Counted from the first letter of the stretch, positions 15,877 through 25,832 are shown. The stretch: 64,000 nucleotides of DNA from Parageobacillus sp. KH3-4 (GCF_022846435.1 NZ_AP025627.1:2514001-2578000); one strand, 5' to 3'. The notes: generated from the letters alone by a model not told the origin. Numbers and translations are program-made.

Positions 15877-16575
15877 CTAATTATTGCTTTTGCCTAGTAT
15901 TTGTACAAATCTTTTGGTGATCTCCTGCGGTCTAGTAATAGCTGTCCCCACAACCGCCGCATGTACTCCAATATCCATAACCTTTCTTAATTGCTCCGGT
16001 GTCCAAATCCCTCCTTCTGCAATAACTGGCACGCTGAGTCTATTTACAAGCGTTTTCATAAGATGAAAATTGGGTAAACTAACTCCTTTTGTATATTCTG
16101 TATATCCACTCAAGGTAGTACCCACAATATCAAATCCAAGTTCTTCAGCAGTTACTCCTTCTTCAAAATCAGAGATATCCGCCATAAGAATGATCTGGGG
16201 AAATTCTTTTTTAACTTGCCTAACAAAATCTTTTAACATGATGTTATTCGGTCTTTTTCGTTTGGTGGCATCCACCGCAACTATTTCTGCCCCTGCTTGA
16301 ACTACTTCCCTGACCTCTTCTATTGTAGGAGTGATATATACTTCACTATCAGGATAGTTTCTTTTTACAATTCCTATAACTGGTAAATTTACCTTCTCCT
16401 TGATAGCAACAATATCTTTTCCGCTATTAGCTCTGATTCCAACCGCTCCCCCCATCTGTACTGCAAGAGCCATTTTTGACATTATATACGAACCATGTAA
16501 AGGCTCATGTTCTAATGCTTGGCATGATACAATTAGCCCCCCTTTTATCGCATTGAAAATTTCTTCCTTTTTCAT
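15877..16575 (-). CDS. nanE: N-acetylmannosamine-6-phosphate 2-epimerase
   Basis: A 232-residue TIM-barrel enzyme that converts ManNAc-6-P to GlcNAc-6-P. Family segments are GGLIVSCQALEHEPLHG at the start, IGIVKRNYPDSEVYITPT, IVAVDATKRKRPN (catalytic region) and VIAEGGIWTPEQ. Length matches NanE. ATG at 16575 is preferred over a GTG three codons earlier that overlaps the GGCGGG site. It is first of a two-gene unit with the PTS transporter, divergent from an RpiR-type regulator. Other sialic acid genes (nanA, nanK) are not in the window, so a PTS route delivering ManNAc-6-P directly would make NanK unnecessary. Confidence 0.92.
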   Translation of the reverse strand: MKKEEIFNAIKGGLIVSCQALEHEPLHGSYIMSKMALAVQMGGAVGIRANSGKDIVAIKEKVNLPVIGIVKRNYPDSEVYITPTIEEVREVVQAGAEIVAVDATKRKRPNNIMLKDFVRQVKKEFPQIILMADISDFEEGVTAEELGFDIVGTTLSGYTEYTKGVSLPNFHLMKTLVNRLSVPVIAEGGIWTPEQLRKVMDIGVHAAVVGTAITRPQEITKRFVQILGKSNN

Positions 16576-16832
16576 AACTGTCACCCGCCGTAAAATGTTT
16601 GTTATAACTAATATTCTAATTATTTAAAATTACACAAATATAATTAATTGTCGAAATTCATTTGTTAATCAAAGTATACCACCATTAAGAGGATTTTTCC
16701 ACCTATTTTAAATTATTTTTAGGATTTATCCTCCATTTTTATAGATCTTTCAAGACAATTTTGCACTAAAAATTTTTATATGTTAGACTTTTATACAAAA
16801 AACAAATATTACAATTGAGAGGGTTTTGTACA

Positions 16833-17696
16833 ATGTTAGAATGCGATAAAGAAATATGGACATATATACATAGCATTTATGATTCTCTTACTAAATCTGA
16901 ACGTAAAGTAGCCGATATTATCTTGTCTCAACCAAAAAAGATTTTGTACATGTCTGTCAGTGATATAGCACAAGAAGCAGGAGTTGGTGATACTACAGTT
17001 CTCAGGTTTTGCAGAAAAGTCGGTTTTAAAAGTTTTCAGTCATTTAAACTATCTTTAGCCCAAGATATTTCCAAAAATGAAGACCACTTAACACTTATCA
17101 ACGAAGATTTATCCCCGGGCGACTCCTTAGACGTGATAGCACAAAAGGTAGTAATGAACAATGTTAGGGTAATTAATGAAACTTTATCGCTCCTAAATAT
17201 CAAAGAATTGGAAAGAGCCGTTGACGCTTTTATACAAGCCCGTAAAATTGAATTATTTGCCGTGGGCTCATCTTCTATAACAGCACAAGATACTGCAGCC
17301 AAATTCATGAGAATAGGAATGAATATAAACTCATTTGTGGATTTTCACTTACAACTAATGGCGGCCTCTCTTTTAACTTCGGAAGATGTAGCAGTCGGGA
17401 TTTCGTTCTCAGGAAGCTCTAAGGATACATATGATGCCTTAAAAATTGCCAAAGAGTCGGGAGCCAAAATTATCAGCATAACACATCACGCAAAATCTCC
17501 GATAACTAAAATTTCCGATATCGTTTTAGTGCACGGATCAAAAGAAGGGCCTTTACAAGGTGGAGCACTTTCATCAAAAATTTCCCAAATTACTGTCATT
17601 GACATTCTTTACCACGCCGTTTTTATGAGGTTAGGAAACACAGCGATAGAAAACAAGAAAAAAACCTCAAAAGCCATAACAAATAAACTAACATAA
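16833..17696 (+). CDS. RpiR/MurR-family transcriptional regulator of the amino-sugar locus
   Basis: A 287-residue regulator with N-terminal HTH_6 (ERKVADIILSQPKKILYMSV, VGDTTVLRFCRKVGFKSFQSFK, residues ~15-75) and C-terminal SIS sugar-phosphate-binding domain (ELFAVGSSSITAQDTAAKF, AVGISFSGSSKDTYDALKIA, ISITHHAKSPI). ATG at 16833 is chosen because GAGAGGG lies upstream; an in-frame TTG at 16815 precedes that site. It is divergently transcribed from nanE across about 260 bp of AT-rich DNA, a typical layout for control by a phosphorylated sugar such as ManNAc-6-P or GlcNAc-6-P. The effector is inferred. Confidence 0.85.
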   Translation: MLECDKEIWTYIHSIYDSLTKSERKVADIILSQPKKILYMSVSDIAQEAGVGDTTVLRFCRKVGFKSFQSFKLSLAQDISKNEDHLTLINEDLSPGDSLDVIAQKVVMNNVRVINETLSLLNIKELERAVDAFIQARKIELFAVGSSSITAQDTAAKFMRIGMNINSFVDFHLQLMAASLLTSEDVAVGISFSGSSKDTYDALKIAKESGAKIISITHHAKSPITKISDIVLVHGSKEGPLQGGALSSKISQITVIDILYHAVFMRLGNTAIENKKKTSKAITNKLT

Positions 17697-17886
17697 ACTA
17701 AACTTGTAGCATTACTTTTAAAAAAAAGAAAATATTCCCATCGCCTTGCACTATGACAGGTGGTACAATCTGTTGTATCCCTAAAGAATCTCTTTTGAAC
17801 GCAAATTAAAAACGTCGATCCCCCAGCATAAAGCCAACTTTTCTAAAAAAGTGCGACAAAAATATTGCGCAACTCTTTGCTTTCAA
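17697..17886. other. Gap before the IS element, no gene seen
   Basis: AT-rich sequence between the RpiR gene and the IS insertion. No open frame, clear terminator or repeat beyond the 7-bp CTTTCAA at 17880-17886 that borders the IS. Confidence 0.5.
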
Positions 17887-18901
17887 GAACGTGTTGCAAA
17901 ACGTATAACGAATGCATAAATACACATAAAAAATCCACCACCTTGGAAATCATATACAGTGACCAAAAAACAACTCTCCAAGGGGTGGACACTATCATGA
18001 TTTCCAATTTAAACAACGAACATGCATGGCCTTATGAAATTGATCCACTTTTAGCATCCTTATTTCGATATATCGACTCGCTGTCGTTGCCGGAAACATC
18101 GTATGTGACAGGAAGGCCGCCAGTATCGAAAAAATCGTTGTTGAAATGTTTCTTTTTGAAAACCTATTTTTCCATTGATTCCTTGCGAAAATTAGTGCGC
18201 ATTCTGCAGCGTTTTCGCTGTTTTCAACGGGCCTGTGGGCTTGGTGAAGTCCCTCACCTTTCTACGTTTTCCCGTGCGGCGAAGTGGTTTAGGGAACAAG
18301 GATTTCCTGTTTTTCATGCACAGCTGCTCAAAGATCTAGAAGTACGTTATCCGCAAATCGTGCTGATCGACAGCACGGCCCTTCGAAGCAGTCTTTACGA
18401 TTCACAGGCAAAGTGGGGAGTGTCCACCCGATATCACTGGTTTAAAGGATATAAGCTCCATCTGTGCACTACTGCCGAGGGAATCATTTTATCTCATGTG
18501 TTGACCACCGCAAATCGAAATGATGCGGCAGTAGCACCAGAATTGCTTGTTTCTTTAAAGCAGTGGGATATCGAATTGGTATTGGGCGATGCCGCGTATG
18601 ACAGCGAAAAGGTTCGTCAAACTGCAGAGCAGTCAGGAATCCTATTCATTTCCCCTATCAACCGCCGCAATAGCGAGGAGCGAAAAGATGCCTATGGACG
18701 GGTTGTTCCTGTCTTTTTGAAAACGAGATTTGGCCAATGGCTGTTTGGACTTCGCCGCGAGATAGAACGGGTATTTAATGAGTTAAAAAGTGACGGGGTG
18801 GAACAGCCGCGATGGTATGGATTTCATCGATATTTACTGCATGTGTTATGCTGTATCCTTATGCATAACTTCGAGTTTTTACTCTAGTTTTGCAACACCA
18901 T
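17887..18901 (+). mobile_element. Intact insertion sequence, IS4/IS5 superfamily
   Basis: A transposase gene is bracketed by exact 12-bp terminal inverted repeats GTGTTGCAAAAC (17891-17902) and GTTTTGCAACAC (18887-18898). The heptamer CTTTCAA occurs immediately outside on both sides (17880-17886 and 18902-18908), suggesting a 7-bp target duplication with a few bases beyond the repeats belonging to the element. The ends are therefore uncertain by about 4 bp. Total length is about 1.0 kb. The single complete reading frame suggests recent arrival. Confidence 0.8.
17997..18887 (+). CDS. DDE transposase of the IS element
   Basis: A 296-residue transposase. The first third has LKCFFLKTYFSIDSLRKLVR and LGEVPHLSTFSRAAKWF, a DUF772-like N-terminal region. 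The catalytic part has VLIDSTALRSS (first Asp), LVLGDAAYDSEKVR (second Asp) and RREIERVFNELK (Glu in the E-R-x-F form), as in Transposase_11/IS4-IS5 enzymes. ATG at 17997 follows AGGGGTGG by 8 nt; the open frame upstream of it is ignored because it reaches past the terminal repeat. The stop lies at the beginning of the right terminal repeat. It would cut and join the element ends. Confidence 0.85.
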   Translation: MISNLNNEHAWPYEIDPLLASLFRYIDSLSLPETSYVTGRPPVSKKSLLKCFFLKTYFSIDSLRKLVRILQRFRCFQRACGLGEVPHLSTFSRAAKWFREQGFPVFHAQLLKDLEVRYPQIVLIDSTALRSSLYDSQAKWGVSTRYHWFKGYKLHLCTTAEGIILSHVLTTANRNDAAVAPELLVSLKQWDIELVLGDAAYDSEKVRQTAEQSGILFISPINRRNSEERKDAYGRVVPVFLKTRFGQWLFGLRREIERVFNELKSDGVEQPRWYGFHRYLLHVLCCILMHNFEFLL

Positions 18902-19305
18902 CTTTCAATAAAAGGGTTGCATTTTTTGTTAACCACATCACCGTTTGATTAACGACTTTCGCATTTTGACAGATCAAGTGTTCTACACTGATTTCAAGCA
19001 ATTTGTCAACCCAAACATTGTATTATCTATTTGGGTCATTTTGATGATCACGTAGTCAAGAAAGTGAATTTTTTTCTTCAGAAGTCCTGCCTACACAACA
19101 CCTCATGCAGAATTTCATACTGCCTGCGCCACTTTCCAGCTTTTCGTTTCTGACTAATGTGGCAATGGATACATAAAAAGACTAAGGCAAAACATGATCC
19201 ATGCCCCCTTTTTCAATGGCTCTGTTAATCAGCATTCGCGGAAATTTATTTAAGCCCAATCAAATTGAACAAAAGTCCTATATTATAAACTGAAGGCAAA
19301 TAAAT
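18902..19305. other. Gap with degenerate coding traces, no gene called
   Basis: The minus strand shows short protein-like stretches in changing frames, such as HISQKRKAGKWRRQYEILHE followed by KKKIHFLDYVIIKMTQID, each ended by stops. They may be one decayed gene but match nothing I recognise. No terminator or promoter is clear except the ribosome binding site of the YjcZ-type peptide at the right edge. Confidence 0.3.
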
Positions 19306-19319
19306 GGAGGTGAAATTAA

Positions 19320-19466
19320 ATGAGTGCTGGAGGATATGCAGGTGCCGGCCTTGCGTTTATCGTTGTTCTGTTCATCTTATTGATCATTGTTGGTTGTGGC
19401 TGCTTTGGTGGTTACGGAAGAGGGTATGGCTTTGGCGGTTATGGCCCAGGGTTTGGATTCTGGTAA
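19320..19466 (+). CDS. YjcZ-family sporulation-associated small membrane peptide
   Basis: A 48-residue peptide: MSAGGYAGAGLAFIVVLFIL, continuing through a hydrophobic span to VGCGCFGG, then a Gly/Tyr-rich tail ending GFGFW. The Gly/Tyr tail after a single membrane span is the hallmark of the YjcZ/SscA-type peptides found in spores of Bacillaceae. GGAGGTG lies 7 nt before the ATG. It stands alone and is followed by a strong terminator. Spore location is inferred from the family. Confidence 0.85.
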   Translation: MSAGGYAGAGLAFIVVLFILLIIVGCGCFGGYGRGYGFGGYGPGFGFW

Positions 19467-19554
19467 ATCCCCTTTCCTATGTGGATTTGAAAATTGTTAA
19501 ATGATTACACTTCCCGTTATTTGTTGAACTGCGAGTGCCATGGTTAAACAAGAC

Positions 19555-19592
19555 GCACAAAAAAGACCGATTTCTTTCGGTCTTTTTTGTGC
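19555..19592 (+). terminator. Strong terminator after the YjcZ-type peptide gene
   Basis: GCACAAAAAAGACCGA pairs with TCGGTCTTTTTTGTGC across a short loop, with the T-run inside the 3' arm. The symmetry would allow function in both directions. Confidence 0.8.
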
Positions 19593-19739
19593 GGTCTAAA
19601 ATTCAACACCGAAATTTAACAGGCCAATTAAAAAAGGCGGAGTTCTCACTCTAACGGATTCCGTTTGAAGGCGCAAAAATTAACATCCATTTGGACTAAT
19701 TAAAAAAGCAGGGATTTTTTATCAAAACCTAAAAAATAA

Positions 19740-19781
19740 AGGTAAGCACATATTAGTCATGCTTAATATGTTTGCATACCT
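19740..19781 (-). terminator. Terminator downstream of the decayed secreted-protein gene
   Basis: On the minus strand AGGTATGCAAACATATTA pairs with TAATATGTGCTTACCT and is followed by TTTATTTTTTAGG. It sits 11 bp after the pseudogene stop at 19792, so a functional transcription unit once existed there. Confidence 0.65.
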
Positions 19782-19791
19782 CTTGTTTTTC

Positions 19792-20258
19792 TTATCCCAC
19801 TGACACTCCTAAGTTATTTTTAGCACCATAAGTTCTCGAAACTGTTGAAAAAGCAGCTTTCCAACTAGAAGTGCTATTAAAGTTACAACAATTACTAGTT
19901 AACATAACTGGCCCATCATTCATTCCTAATGTAACATAGACGTATGTGCAATGAATTTTACCGGAGCTTCCGCACATGTAATCGTAATATGAACCATCAT
20001 TGTACCCAAACCTTTTATCGCTGTGATCACCTGTTAAATCAACTTGTAAATTGGTATTAATAGTTTGGATGATTTAATCATATTGTGCATCTCTCCGTAC
20101 GTTATTTTCCTATTTTCGGAAACGCCATTTTTTCGTAAATATCATTTTTGGCAGTCTCGCCATTGAACGTTGCTACAAGGATTTTGTTCGCTAAGCTCGT
20201 ACCCGAAAGTTAAAGTGATAATACTAGTGAAAATAAAACAATTTTCGTCTTTCTTCAA
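19792..20258 (-). pseudogene. Frameshifted secreted Cys-containing protein of unknown family
   Basis: From a TTG at 20258 after AAGGGGG, the minus strand reads LKKDENCFIFTSIITLTFG (signal peptide-like). A shift gives GTSLANKILVATFNGETAKN and DIYEKMAFPKIGK; another gives ITYGEMHNMI; a last gives QTINTNLQVDLTGDHSDK and a good C-terminal part with YMCGSSGKIHC and SNCCNF, ending GVSVG. At least three frame changes show decay. The four cysteines in the last 60 residues suggest disulfide bonding in an exported protein. The C-terminal 61 codons alone could be mistaken for a gene. No family recognised. Confidence 0.6.
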
Positions 20259-20346
20259 TTTATCCCCCTTATCATTGAATTTTTTGTAAATTTACTATAT
20301 TATAACATTAGCTGCAATGATTTTTTATAATTTTTGGAAGGAGGCT

Positions 20347-20769
20347 TTGAAAATAAAAAAAACATTTTTATTAATTATTATTGTATTGCTAGTCGCTTGT
20401 TCTAACAAAAAAGATGCGGTTCATCAAGTCCCTGATAAAATACCTGTAACCATACAAATACTAGATAAGGGTGGCAAATATTCTAAGTTCTTAGTGCATA
20501 TTACTGCAAAAGGATACCAAACCAAAGAAATTGCCTATGTTCCTAAAGATAAAACGATGATTGTAAACAAAAAATTTTTTACATTGAATTTATATGTCGG
20601 TATTACATATACTTTTCAAGTCTCCCCGACTAAATACGATACTATCGATGAGTATTTAAAAGCGAAGAAAGCGTCAGGGGGTACGAACAAAGGTGAAAAT
20701 TTACCAATAAGCAAAATACAATTCACGCCCAGTTTAAAAAATAATAAATTCACTATTTCCGTAGAATGA
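20347..20769 (+). CDS. Small lipoprotein of unknown function
   Basis: About 140 residues. A basic start (KIKKTF), a hydrophobic stretch and a lipobox LVACSN show a lipoprotein signal. The mature part is Lys-rich with IPVTIQILDKGG, YSKFLVHITAKGYQTKEIAY and YTFQVSPTKYDTIDEYLKAK, suggestive of a beta-sandwich. The start is uncertain: TTG at 20347 is very close to AAGGAGG, while an ATG at 20317 lacks a site. Its own AT-rich composition fits the accessory stretch. No partner gene is apparent. Confidence 0.6.
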   Translation: MKIKKTFLLIIIVLLVACSNKKDAVHQVPDKIPVTIQILDKGGKYSKFLVHITAKGYQTKEIAYVPKDKTMIVNKKFFTLNLYVGITYTFQVSPTKYDTIDEYLKAKKASGGTNKGENLPISKIQFTPSLKNNKFTISVE

Positions 20770-20973
20770 CATTACGACAAAAAAGAAAGTAAAATATGGA
20801 CCAGCACTAAAATCCGTTCCTACCGTGCAGAGACCTTTCTCGCGTAGTCCATTTGTCACAGCACCAAGATCAATCACCGTTTTCAGTTTTTGCCCCGCCT
20901 TTTTCACTTTTCCTCCGTAAAACTCTAAAGTAAGCAAATTACAGTATTAGTTGAAATACTTTTATTCTAACTT

Positions 20974-21306
20974 TTGTGTAATGGGCAACCCGCTGAATCC
21001 ACTATTGTATTTAACAAATATGTAAAAATAATTACACACTTCATATTTTGCAATATGTGTTATAACCAACTTCACCAAATGATTAAAAAGGCAGGAGTCA
21101 GGAAAATTCGCTTTCATGATTTGCGCCACACGCACGCAACGATTATGCTTCAATTAGGGGAACATCCGAAAGTCGTCTCTGAACATCTTGGCCATTCATC
21201 CATCGAGATGACCATGAACACCTATTCTCATGCTACCACTGACATGCAGCAACAATCATCCGACCGTTTTGAAAGAGCGCTGAAAAAACTTCACGGAGTC
21301 AAATAA
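20974..21306 (+). pseudogene. Truncated tyrosine site-specific integrase (C-terminal third)
   Basis: The last ~75 codons encode the catalytic end of a phage/ICE integrase: IRFHDLRHTHATIMLQLG (Arg of the RHR box), VVSEHLGHSSIEMTMNTYSH (His and nucleophile Tyr). The codons before NQLHQMIKKAGV do not look like the family, so the N-terminal arm-binding and core domains, including the first catalytic Arg, are missing. It is inactive. It lies at the edge where accessory DNA meets mutL, suggesting that an integrated element once ended here. Confidence 0.75.
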
Positions 21307-21340
21307 TGCAGTCAAAATGTGGCCAAATGTTAAAAAATAC

Positions 21341-21375
21341 AGCGCAACCCCTTGATAAAACAAGGGTGTTGCGCT
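21341..21375 (-). terminator. Terminator after mutL
   Basis: AGCGCAACCCCTTG and CAAGGGTGTTGCGCT form a long stem with one bulge; the minus strand continues GTATTTTTTAAC. It ends the mutS-mutL unit. Confidence 0.7.
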
Positions 21376-21382
21376 AATGTGT

Positions 21383-23227
21383 TTACATCACCCGCTTAAA
21401 CATTTTTTCGAGCTCATATGTAGAAAAATGGATAATGATCGGTCGGCCGTGCGGGCACGTAAACGGATCGGTCGTTTTGCGCAATGATTCCAACAGGGCG
21501 AAGATTTCGTCATCGCGCAAGTACTCATTCGCTTTTATCGAGCGTTTGCAGCTCATTAAAATCGCTGCTTTTTCACGGAGCTGCTTAATATCGACTTTTT
21601 TCATCTCGATGACTTGCTGGATCATTTCTTCAATAATTTCCGCTTCTTCCCCTTTTGGAAACCATGATGGGTGGGAGCGGACAATGAACGTATTGTGGCC
21701 GAACGGTTCTAAAAAAACGCCGCATTTCGCCAATTCTTCACGATGCGCATCAATCAGCACATATTCGTCGGCCGGATAATGGAACGTAAGCGGAACGAGC
21801 AATTCCTGCACTTCGTTTGTTACTTCCCCAACTTTTTCGCGAAAATATTCGTACTTAATGCGCTCTTGGGCGGCGTGCTGGTCAATGATGTAAAGCCCTC
21901 TCTCGTTTTGCGCCAAAATGTACGTTCCGTGCATTTGTCCGATTGGATAAAGCGGCGGAAGCCGGTCATTCACGCGCGCTTGTTCTCGTTCGGCTGATTC
22001 CGTCTTCTCGCTCGTCTCAACCCGTTCCTCATCCGCGCTATTTTTTGTTGCTTCCGCTTGCGGCGGCAGCGGAGGGAGTTCTTCCTTCTGTTCTTCCGCT
22101 TGACTCGGTTGTTTCGGTTCCTCGACATGAATGAGTGGAGAAACAATTGGCTCTTTCACGACATGTTCAAACGTCCAAGTTGTCTGTTCCGCTTTTAGTT
22201 TTGGCGTTTCTTTTGGCTTGGCGGTCATCTCGGGAATAAGCGTCCGCGCTTGAAGCGCCTGGCGGACGGCTTGGGTGACGAGCTCATTTAATTCGGCTTC
22301 TTTGCTGAAACGTACTTCCAATTTCGCCGGATGGACGTTGACATCGACTAAAATCGGATCCATCGTCACCGATAAAAGTACAATCGGATAGCGGCCGATC
22401 GGCAAAAACGTATGATATCCCGCTTCGATCGCTTTCATGAGCGGAACGTTGCGCACATATCGCCCGTTGACGATCGTGGACATGTAGTTTCGCGACGCGC
22501 GCGTCACTTCTGGAAGCGAAATGAAGCCTTGGACAGTGAAATCAAGCGATTCCGCTTGAATCGGAATCATTTTTTTCGCGACATCCATGCCGTAAATCGC
22601 GGCAAGCACATGGCGCACATCACCGTTTCCACTCGTATAAAGCAGCTGCTTCCCGTGATGGCGCAAGCGAAACGAAACGTCAGGATGCGCCATGGCAAGG
22701 CGATTAATGACATCGGTGATATGCCCAAGCTCCGTATGAATCGTTTTCATATATTTTAAGCGAGCCGGTGTATTAAAAAACAAGTTGGATACGGTAATAT
22801 CCGTCCCTTTGCGGCTTGCTGTCCGTTCGCGTTTGACGAGTCTGCCGCCTTTGAAGACAACCCGCGTTCCCGGACCATCGCCGGTGCCTGTCTTCATTTC
22901 GACTTCTGAGACGGAGGCGATGCTCGGCAGCGCTTCGCCGCGAAAACCAAGCGTGCGGATGCGGAACAAATCATGCTCGTCCTTAATTTTGCTTGTCGCA
23001 TGCCGCTCAAATGCGATGAGACAATCATCTTCTTCCATTCCATCTCCATTATCGATGACGCGAATTTTCATCAGTCCCGCTTCTTCTAACTCAATTTCAA
23101 TGATGGTGCTATTCGCGTCAATCGCGTTTTCCACGAGCTCTTTGACGACGGAGGCAGGGCGCTCGACGACTTCTCCTGCAGCGATTTTATTGGACAGCTG
23201 GTCGTCGAGCTTATGAATTTTTCCCAT
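21383..23227 (-). CDS. mutL: DNA mismatch repair endonuclease MutL
   Basis: A 614-residue GHKL ATPase. N-terminal motifs are [26 protein letters not shown] and [11 protein letters not shown]. After a long Glu/Pro-rich linker (~340-430) comes the C-terminal domain with the endonuclease motif [12 protein letters not shown], the clamp-binding [14 protein letters not shown]-type [12 protein letters not shown] and CPHGRP metal-site motifs. MutL nicks the strand after MutS finds a mismatch. It starts 13 bp after mutS, in the same unit, as in B. subtilis. Confidence 0.97.
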   Translation of the reverse strand: MGKIHKLDDQLSNKIAAGEVVERPASVVKELVENAIDANSTIIEIELEEAGLMKIRVIDNGDGMEEDDCLIAFERHATSKIKDEHDLFRIRTLGFRGEALPSIASVSEVEMKTGTGDGPGTRVVFKGGRLVKRERTASRKGTDITVSNLFFNTPARLKYMKTIHTELGHITDVINRLAMAHPDVSFRLRHHGKQLLYTSGNGDVRHVLAAIYGMDVAKKMIPIQAESLDFTVQGFISLPEVTRASRNYMSTIVNGRYVRNVPLMKAIEAGYHTFLPIGRYPIVLLSVTMDPILVDVNVHPAKLEVRFSKEAELNELVTQAVRQALQARTLIPEMTAKPKETPKLKAEQTTWTFEHVVKEPIVSPLIHVEEPKQPSQAEEQKEELPPLPPQAEATKNSADEERVETSEKTESAEREQARVNDRLPPLYPIGQMHGTYILAQNERGLYIIDQHAAQERIKYEYFREKVGEVTNEVQELLVPLTFHYPADEYVLIDAHREELAKCGVFLEPFGHNTFIVRSHPSWFPKGEEAEIIEEMIQQVIEMKKVDIKQLREKAAILMSCKRSIKANEYLRDDEIFALLESLRKTTDPFTCPHGRPIIIHFSTYELEKMFKRVM

Positions 23228-23240
23228 CGCTATGCCCCCT

Positions 23241-25832
23241 TTACTTTAATAGTTTTTGAATTTCGTATAATTTATTTAACGCTTCAAGCGGTGTCATTTC
23301 CAATAAATTGACGGACCTTAGCGCCTCGAGCGCCTTTTTTTCCTTTTTCGATAGACGGGATTCTTCTTTGGAAGGCTTTTCTTCGGCAAACATGCTTAGT
23401 TGTTCAAAGGCCGCTTCGTTCTTGCCGCTCGGCTCTTCTTTTTCTTCTTTCCGCTGCTCTTGCTGCTCAAGCTCCGCCAAAATTTCTTGAGCGCGTTGAA
23501 TGAGGGAGGAAGGAAGGCCGGCAAGCTCGGCGACGTGAATACCATAGCTTTGGTCGGCCGGCCCTTCTTCAATTTTGTGGAGAAACACGACTTTTCCGTT
23601 TTCCTCGATGGCGCTCACATGGACGTTTTTCAGTTTCGGAAGCGATTGCTCCAGATCCGTTAATTCGTGATAATGTGTGCTAAACAACGTTTTCGCGCCA
23701 ATATGGTCATGAATGTATTCGATGATCGCTTGCGCCAGCGCCATCCCATCGTACGTAGACGTGCCGCGCCCGATTTCATCGAACAAAATGAGGCTGTTTT
23801 GCGTTGCGTGAACGATCGCATTGCGCGCTTCGAGCATTTCGACCATAAATGTGCTTTGCCCCGACACTAAATCATCGGCAGCGCCGATTCTCGTAAACAC
23901 TTGATCAAAAATCGGGAGCACTGCTTTATCTGCTGGTACAAAACAGCCGATTTGCGCCATGATGGCAGTAAGGGCAATTTGCCGCATATACGTGCTTTTT
24001 CCGGACATATTCGGCCCCGTAATCAACAACAGTTCCCGTTCTTTATTCATATAACAATCGTTCGGCACATATGTTTGCGCCCCAAGCACTTTTTCCACTA
24101 CAGGATGGCGGCCCGCTTGAATGACAAGCTCCCGATGATCGGAAAACTGCGGTTTCACATAATGGCGCTCTTCGCTGACGGTCGCAAACGACTGCAAGAC
24201 ATCAAGCTCGCTGATTGCTTTCGCCAACGATTGCAGACGCGGAATATATTGTTTGACTCGTTCGCGAATGTCGACAAACAATTCATATTCTAGTTCAATG
24301 CTTTTTTCTTCCGCTTCTAAAATAAGCGCTTCTTTTTCTTTTAATTCCTGGGTAATAAAACGCTCGGCGTTGGCAAGCGTCTGTTTCCGCTCATAGCGCC
24401 CTTTCGGCAATAAATGAAGATTCGGCTTTGTCACCTCAATGTAATAGCCGAACACGCGATTATAACCGATTTTCAACGATTTAATTCCGGTTAGTTCTCG
24501 TTCTTTGCTTTCCAACTGGGCAATCCACGATTTTCCGTTGCGGCTTGCATCGCGGAAACGGTCGAGCGTCTCATTATACCCGTCTTTAATGATGTTGCCT
24601 TCTTTTACGGATAACGGCGGATTTTCTTGAATCGACCGCTCCAACAGATCGACAAGCTCCGAACATGGGTCGAGTTTGTCGGCAAGCTGCTGCGCTTCGT
24701 CATCGGAAAGATTTGCGACAATATCTTTTAGCGCAGGAATTTGCTGAAGCGATTTTTTGAGCTGAATTAAATCGCGCGCGTTTACGTTTCCGTAGGCGAC
24801 ACGGCCGGCGAGGCGCTCGACGTCGTACACTTCACGGAGGCGTTCGCGCAGCTCTTGGCGCTCGAAATAGTGATGAATCAATGTTTCAACCATATGCAAG
24901 CGCCGTTCAATTTGTCCGCGGTCCAAAAGCGGGCGGTCGAGCCATTGCTTCAGCAATCGTCCGCCCATCGCCGTCACCGTTTCATCAAGCAGCCACAAGA
25001 GCGAGCCTTTCCGCCCTTTTGAACGGATCGTCTCGGTTAATTCCAAATTCCGCTTCGAATACAAATCGATTTTCATATAGTGGTCAACTTGATACACTTG
25101 AACGGGCTGCATATGATCAAGGCGCCGCTTTTGCGTACGAATAATGTAATGAAGGAGGCGGGCAAACGTGATTTGCAGCTTGTCCTGTGCAAGCCCGCTG
25201 GCAATCGCCGCAAACCCTTCCGGCATTTCCGTTCCGTCTTCGTACGAGATCGTCACCCCATATCGTTCTTTCAATAGCTGTTGCTCGTCGCTTGGAAAAT
25301 CGCTGGCAAGGACAATTTCTTTTGTCCCAATCGCATACAGTTCGTTCATCACGTCTTCAAAGGAGGCAAGAATCGTGATGCGATTTTCCCCCGTTGATAA
25401 ATCCGTATATGCAAAACCGTACGTGCCGTCAGCAAACATGGTCACCGTCGCCAAATAGTTGTTTTCCTTTTCAAGAAGCCCTTTTCCCTCCATCACCGTA
25501 CCAGGAGTAATGAGCTGGACGACTTCGCGGCGGACAACGCCTTTTGCTGTCTTCGGATCTTCGACTTGCTCGCAAATCGCCACTTTATATCCTTTTGAAA
25601 TCAACTGTTCAATATACCCTTGCGCTGAATGATATGGAACACCGCACATCGGCACCCGCTCTTCGCCGCCGCCATCGCGGCTTGTCAACGTAATTTCCAG
25701 TTCCTGCGCCGCTTTGATGGCGTCATCAAAAAACATTTCATAAAAATCACCAAGACGAAAAAATAAAAAGGCATCTGGATATTGTGCCTTAATGTCCAAA
25801 TATTGCTGAATCATTGGCGTATATTTTGCCAT
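23241..25832 (-). CDS. mutS: DNA mismatch recognition protein MutS
   Basis: An 863-residue MutS1. The mismatch wedge Phe-Tyr-Glu is seen in [15 protein letters not shown] (~25-40). The ATPase has Walker [15 protein letters not shown] and Walker [17 protein letters not shown], plus STHYHEL. The C-terminal region is Glu/Lys-rich and ends with the usual [11 protein letters not shown] helix. It binds mispaired bases and recruits MutL, encoded next. In B. subtilis cotE lies just upstream; here an acetone carboxylase operon intervenes. Confidence 0.97.
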   Translation of the reverse strand: MAKYTPMIQQYLDIKAQYPDAFLFFRLGDFYEMFFDDAIKAAQELEITLTSRDGGGEERVPMCGVPYHSAQGYIEQLISKGYKVAICEQVEDPKTAKGVVRREVVQLITPGTVMEGKGLLEKENNYLATVTMFADGTYGFAYTDLSTGENRITILASFEDVMNELYAIGTKEIVLASDFPSDEQQLLKERYGVTISYEDGTEMPEGFAAIASGLAQDKLQITFARLLHYIIRTQKRRLDHMQPVQVYQVDHYMKIDLYSKRNLELTETIRSKGRKGSLLWLLDETVTAMGGRLLKQWLDRPLLDRGQIERRLHMVETLIHHYFERQELRERLREVYDVERLAGRVAYGNVNARDLIQLKKSLQQIPALKDIVANLSDDEAQQLADKLDPCSELVDLLERSIQENPPLSVKEGNIIKDGYNETLDRFRDASRNGKSWIAQLESKERELTGIKSLKIGYNRVFGYYIEVTKPNLHLLPKGRYERKQTLANAERFITQELKEKEALILEAEEKSIELEYELFVDIRERVKQYIPRLQSLAKAISELDVLQSFATVSEERHYVKPQFSDHRELVIQAGRHPVVEKVLGAQTYVPNDCYMNKERELLLITGPNMSGKSTYMRQIALTAIMAQIGCFVPADKAVLPIFDQVFTRIGAADDLVSGQSTFMVEMLEARNAIVHATQNSLILFDEIGRGTSTYDGMALAQAIIEYIHDHIGAKTLFSTHYHELTDLEQSLPKLKNVHVSAIEENGKVVFLHKIEEGPADQSYGIHVAELAGLPSSLIQRAQEILAELEQQEQRKEEKEEPSGKNEAAFEQLSMFAEEKPSKEESRLSKKEKKALEALRSVNLLEMTPLEALNKLYEIQKLLK

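Noticed and set aside
19792-19977. A 61-codon minus-strand frame taken alone as a gene
   Set aside because: Protein-like sequence continues upstream in frame-shifted form to a proper ribosome binding site, so it is the 3' part of a pseudogene.
20734-20937. Minus-strand frame LTLEFYGGKVKKAGQKLKTV and onward
   Set aside because: Partly protein-like, but its end overlaps the lipoprotein gene, there is no ribosome binding site and no family; possibly a fragment, too weak to call.
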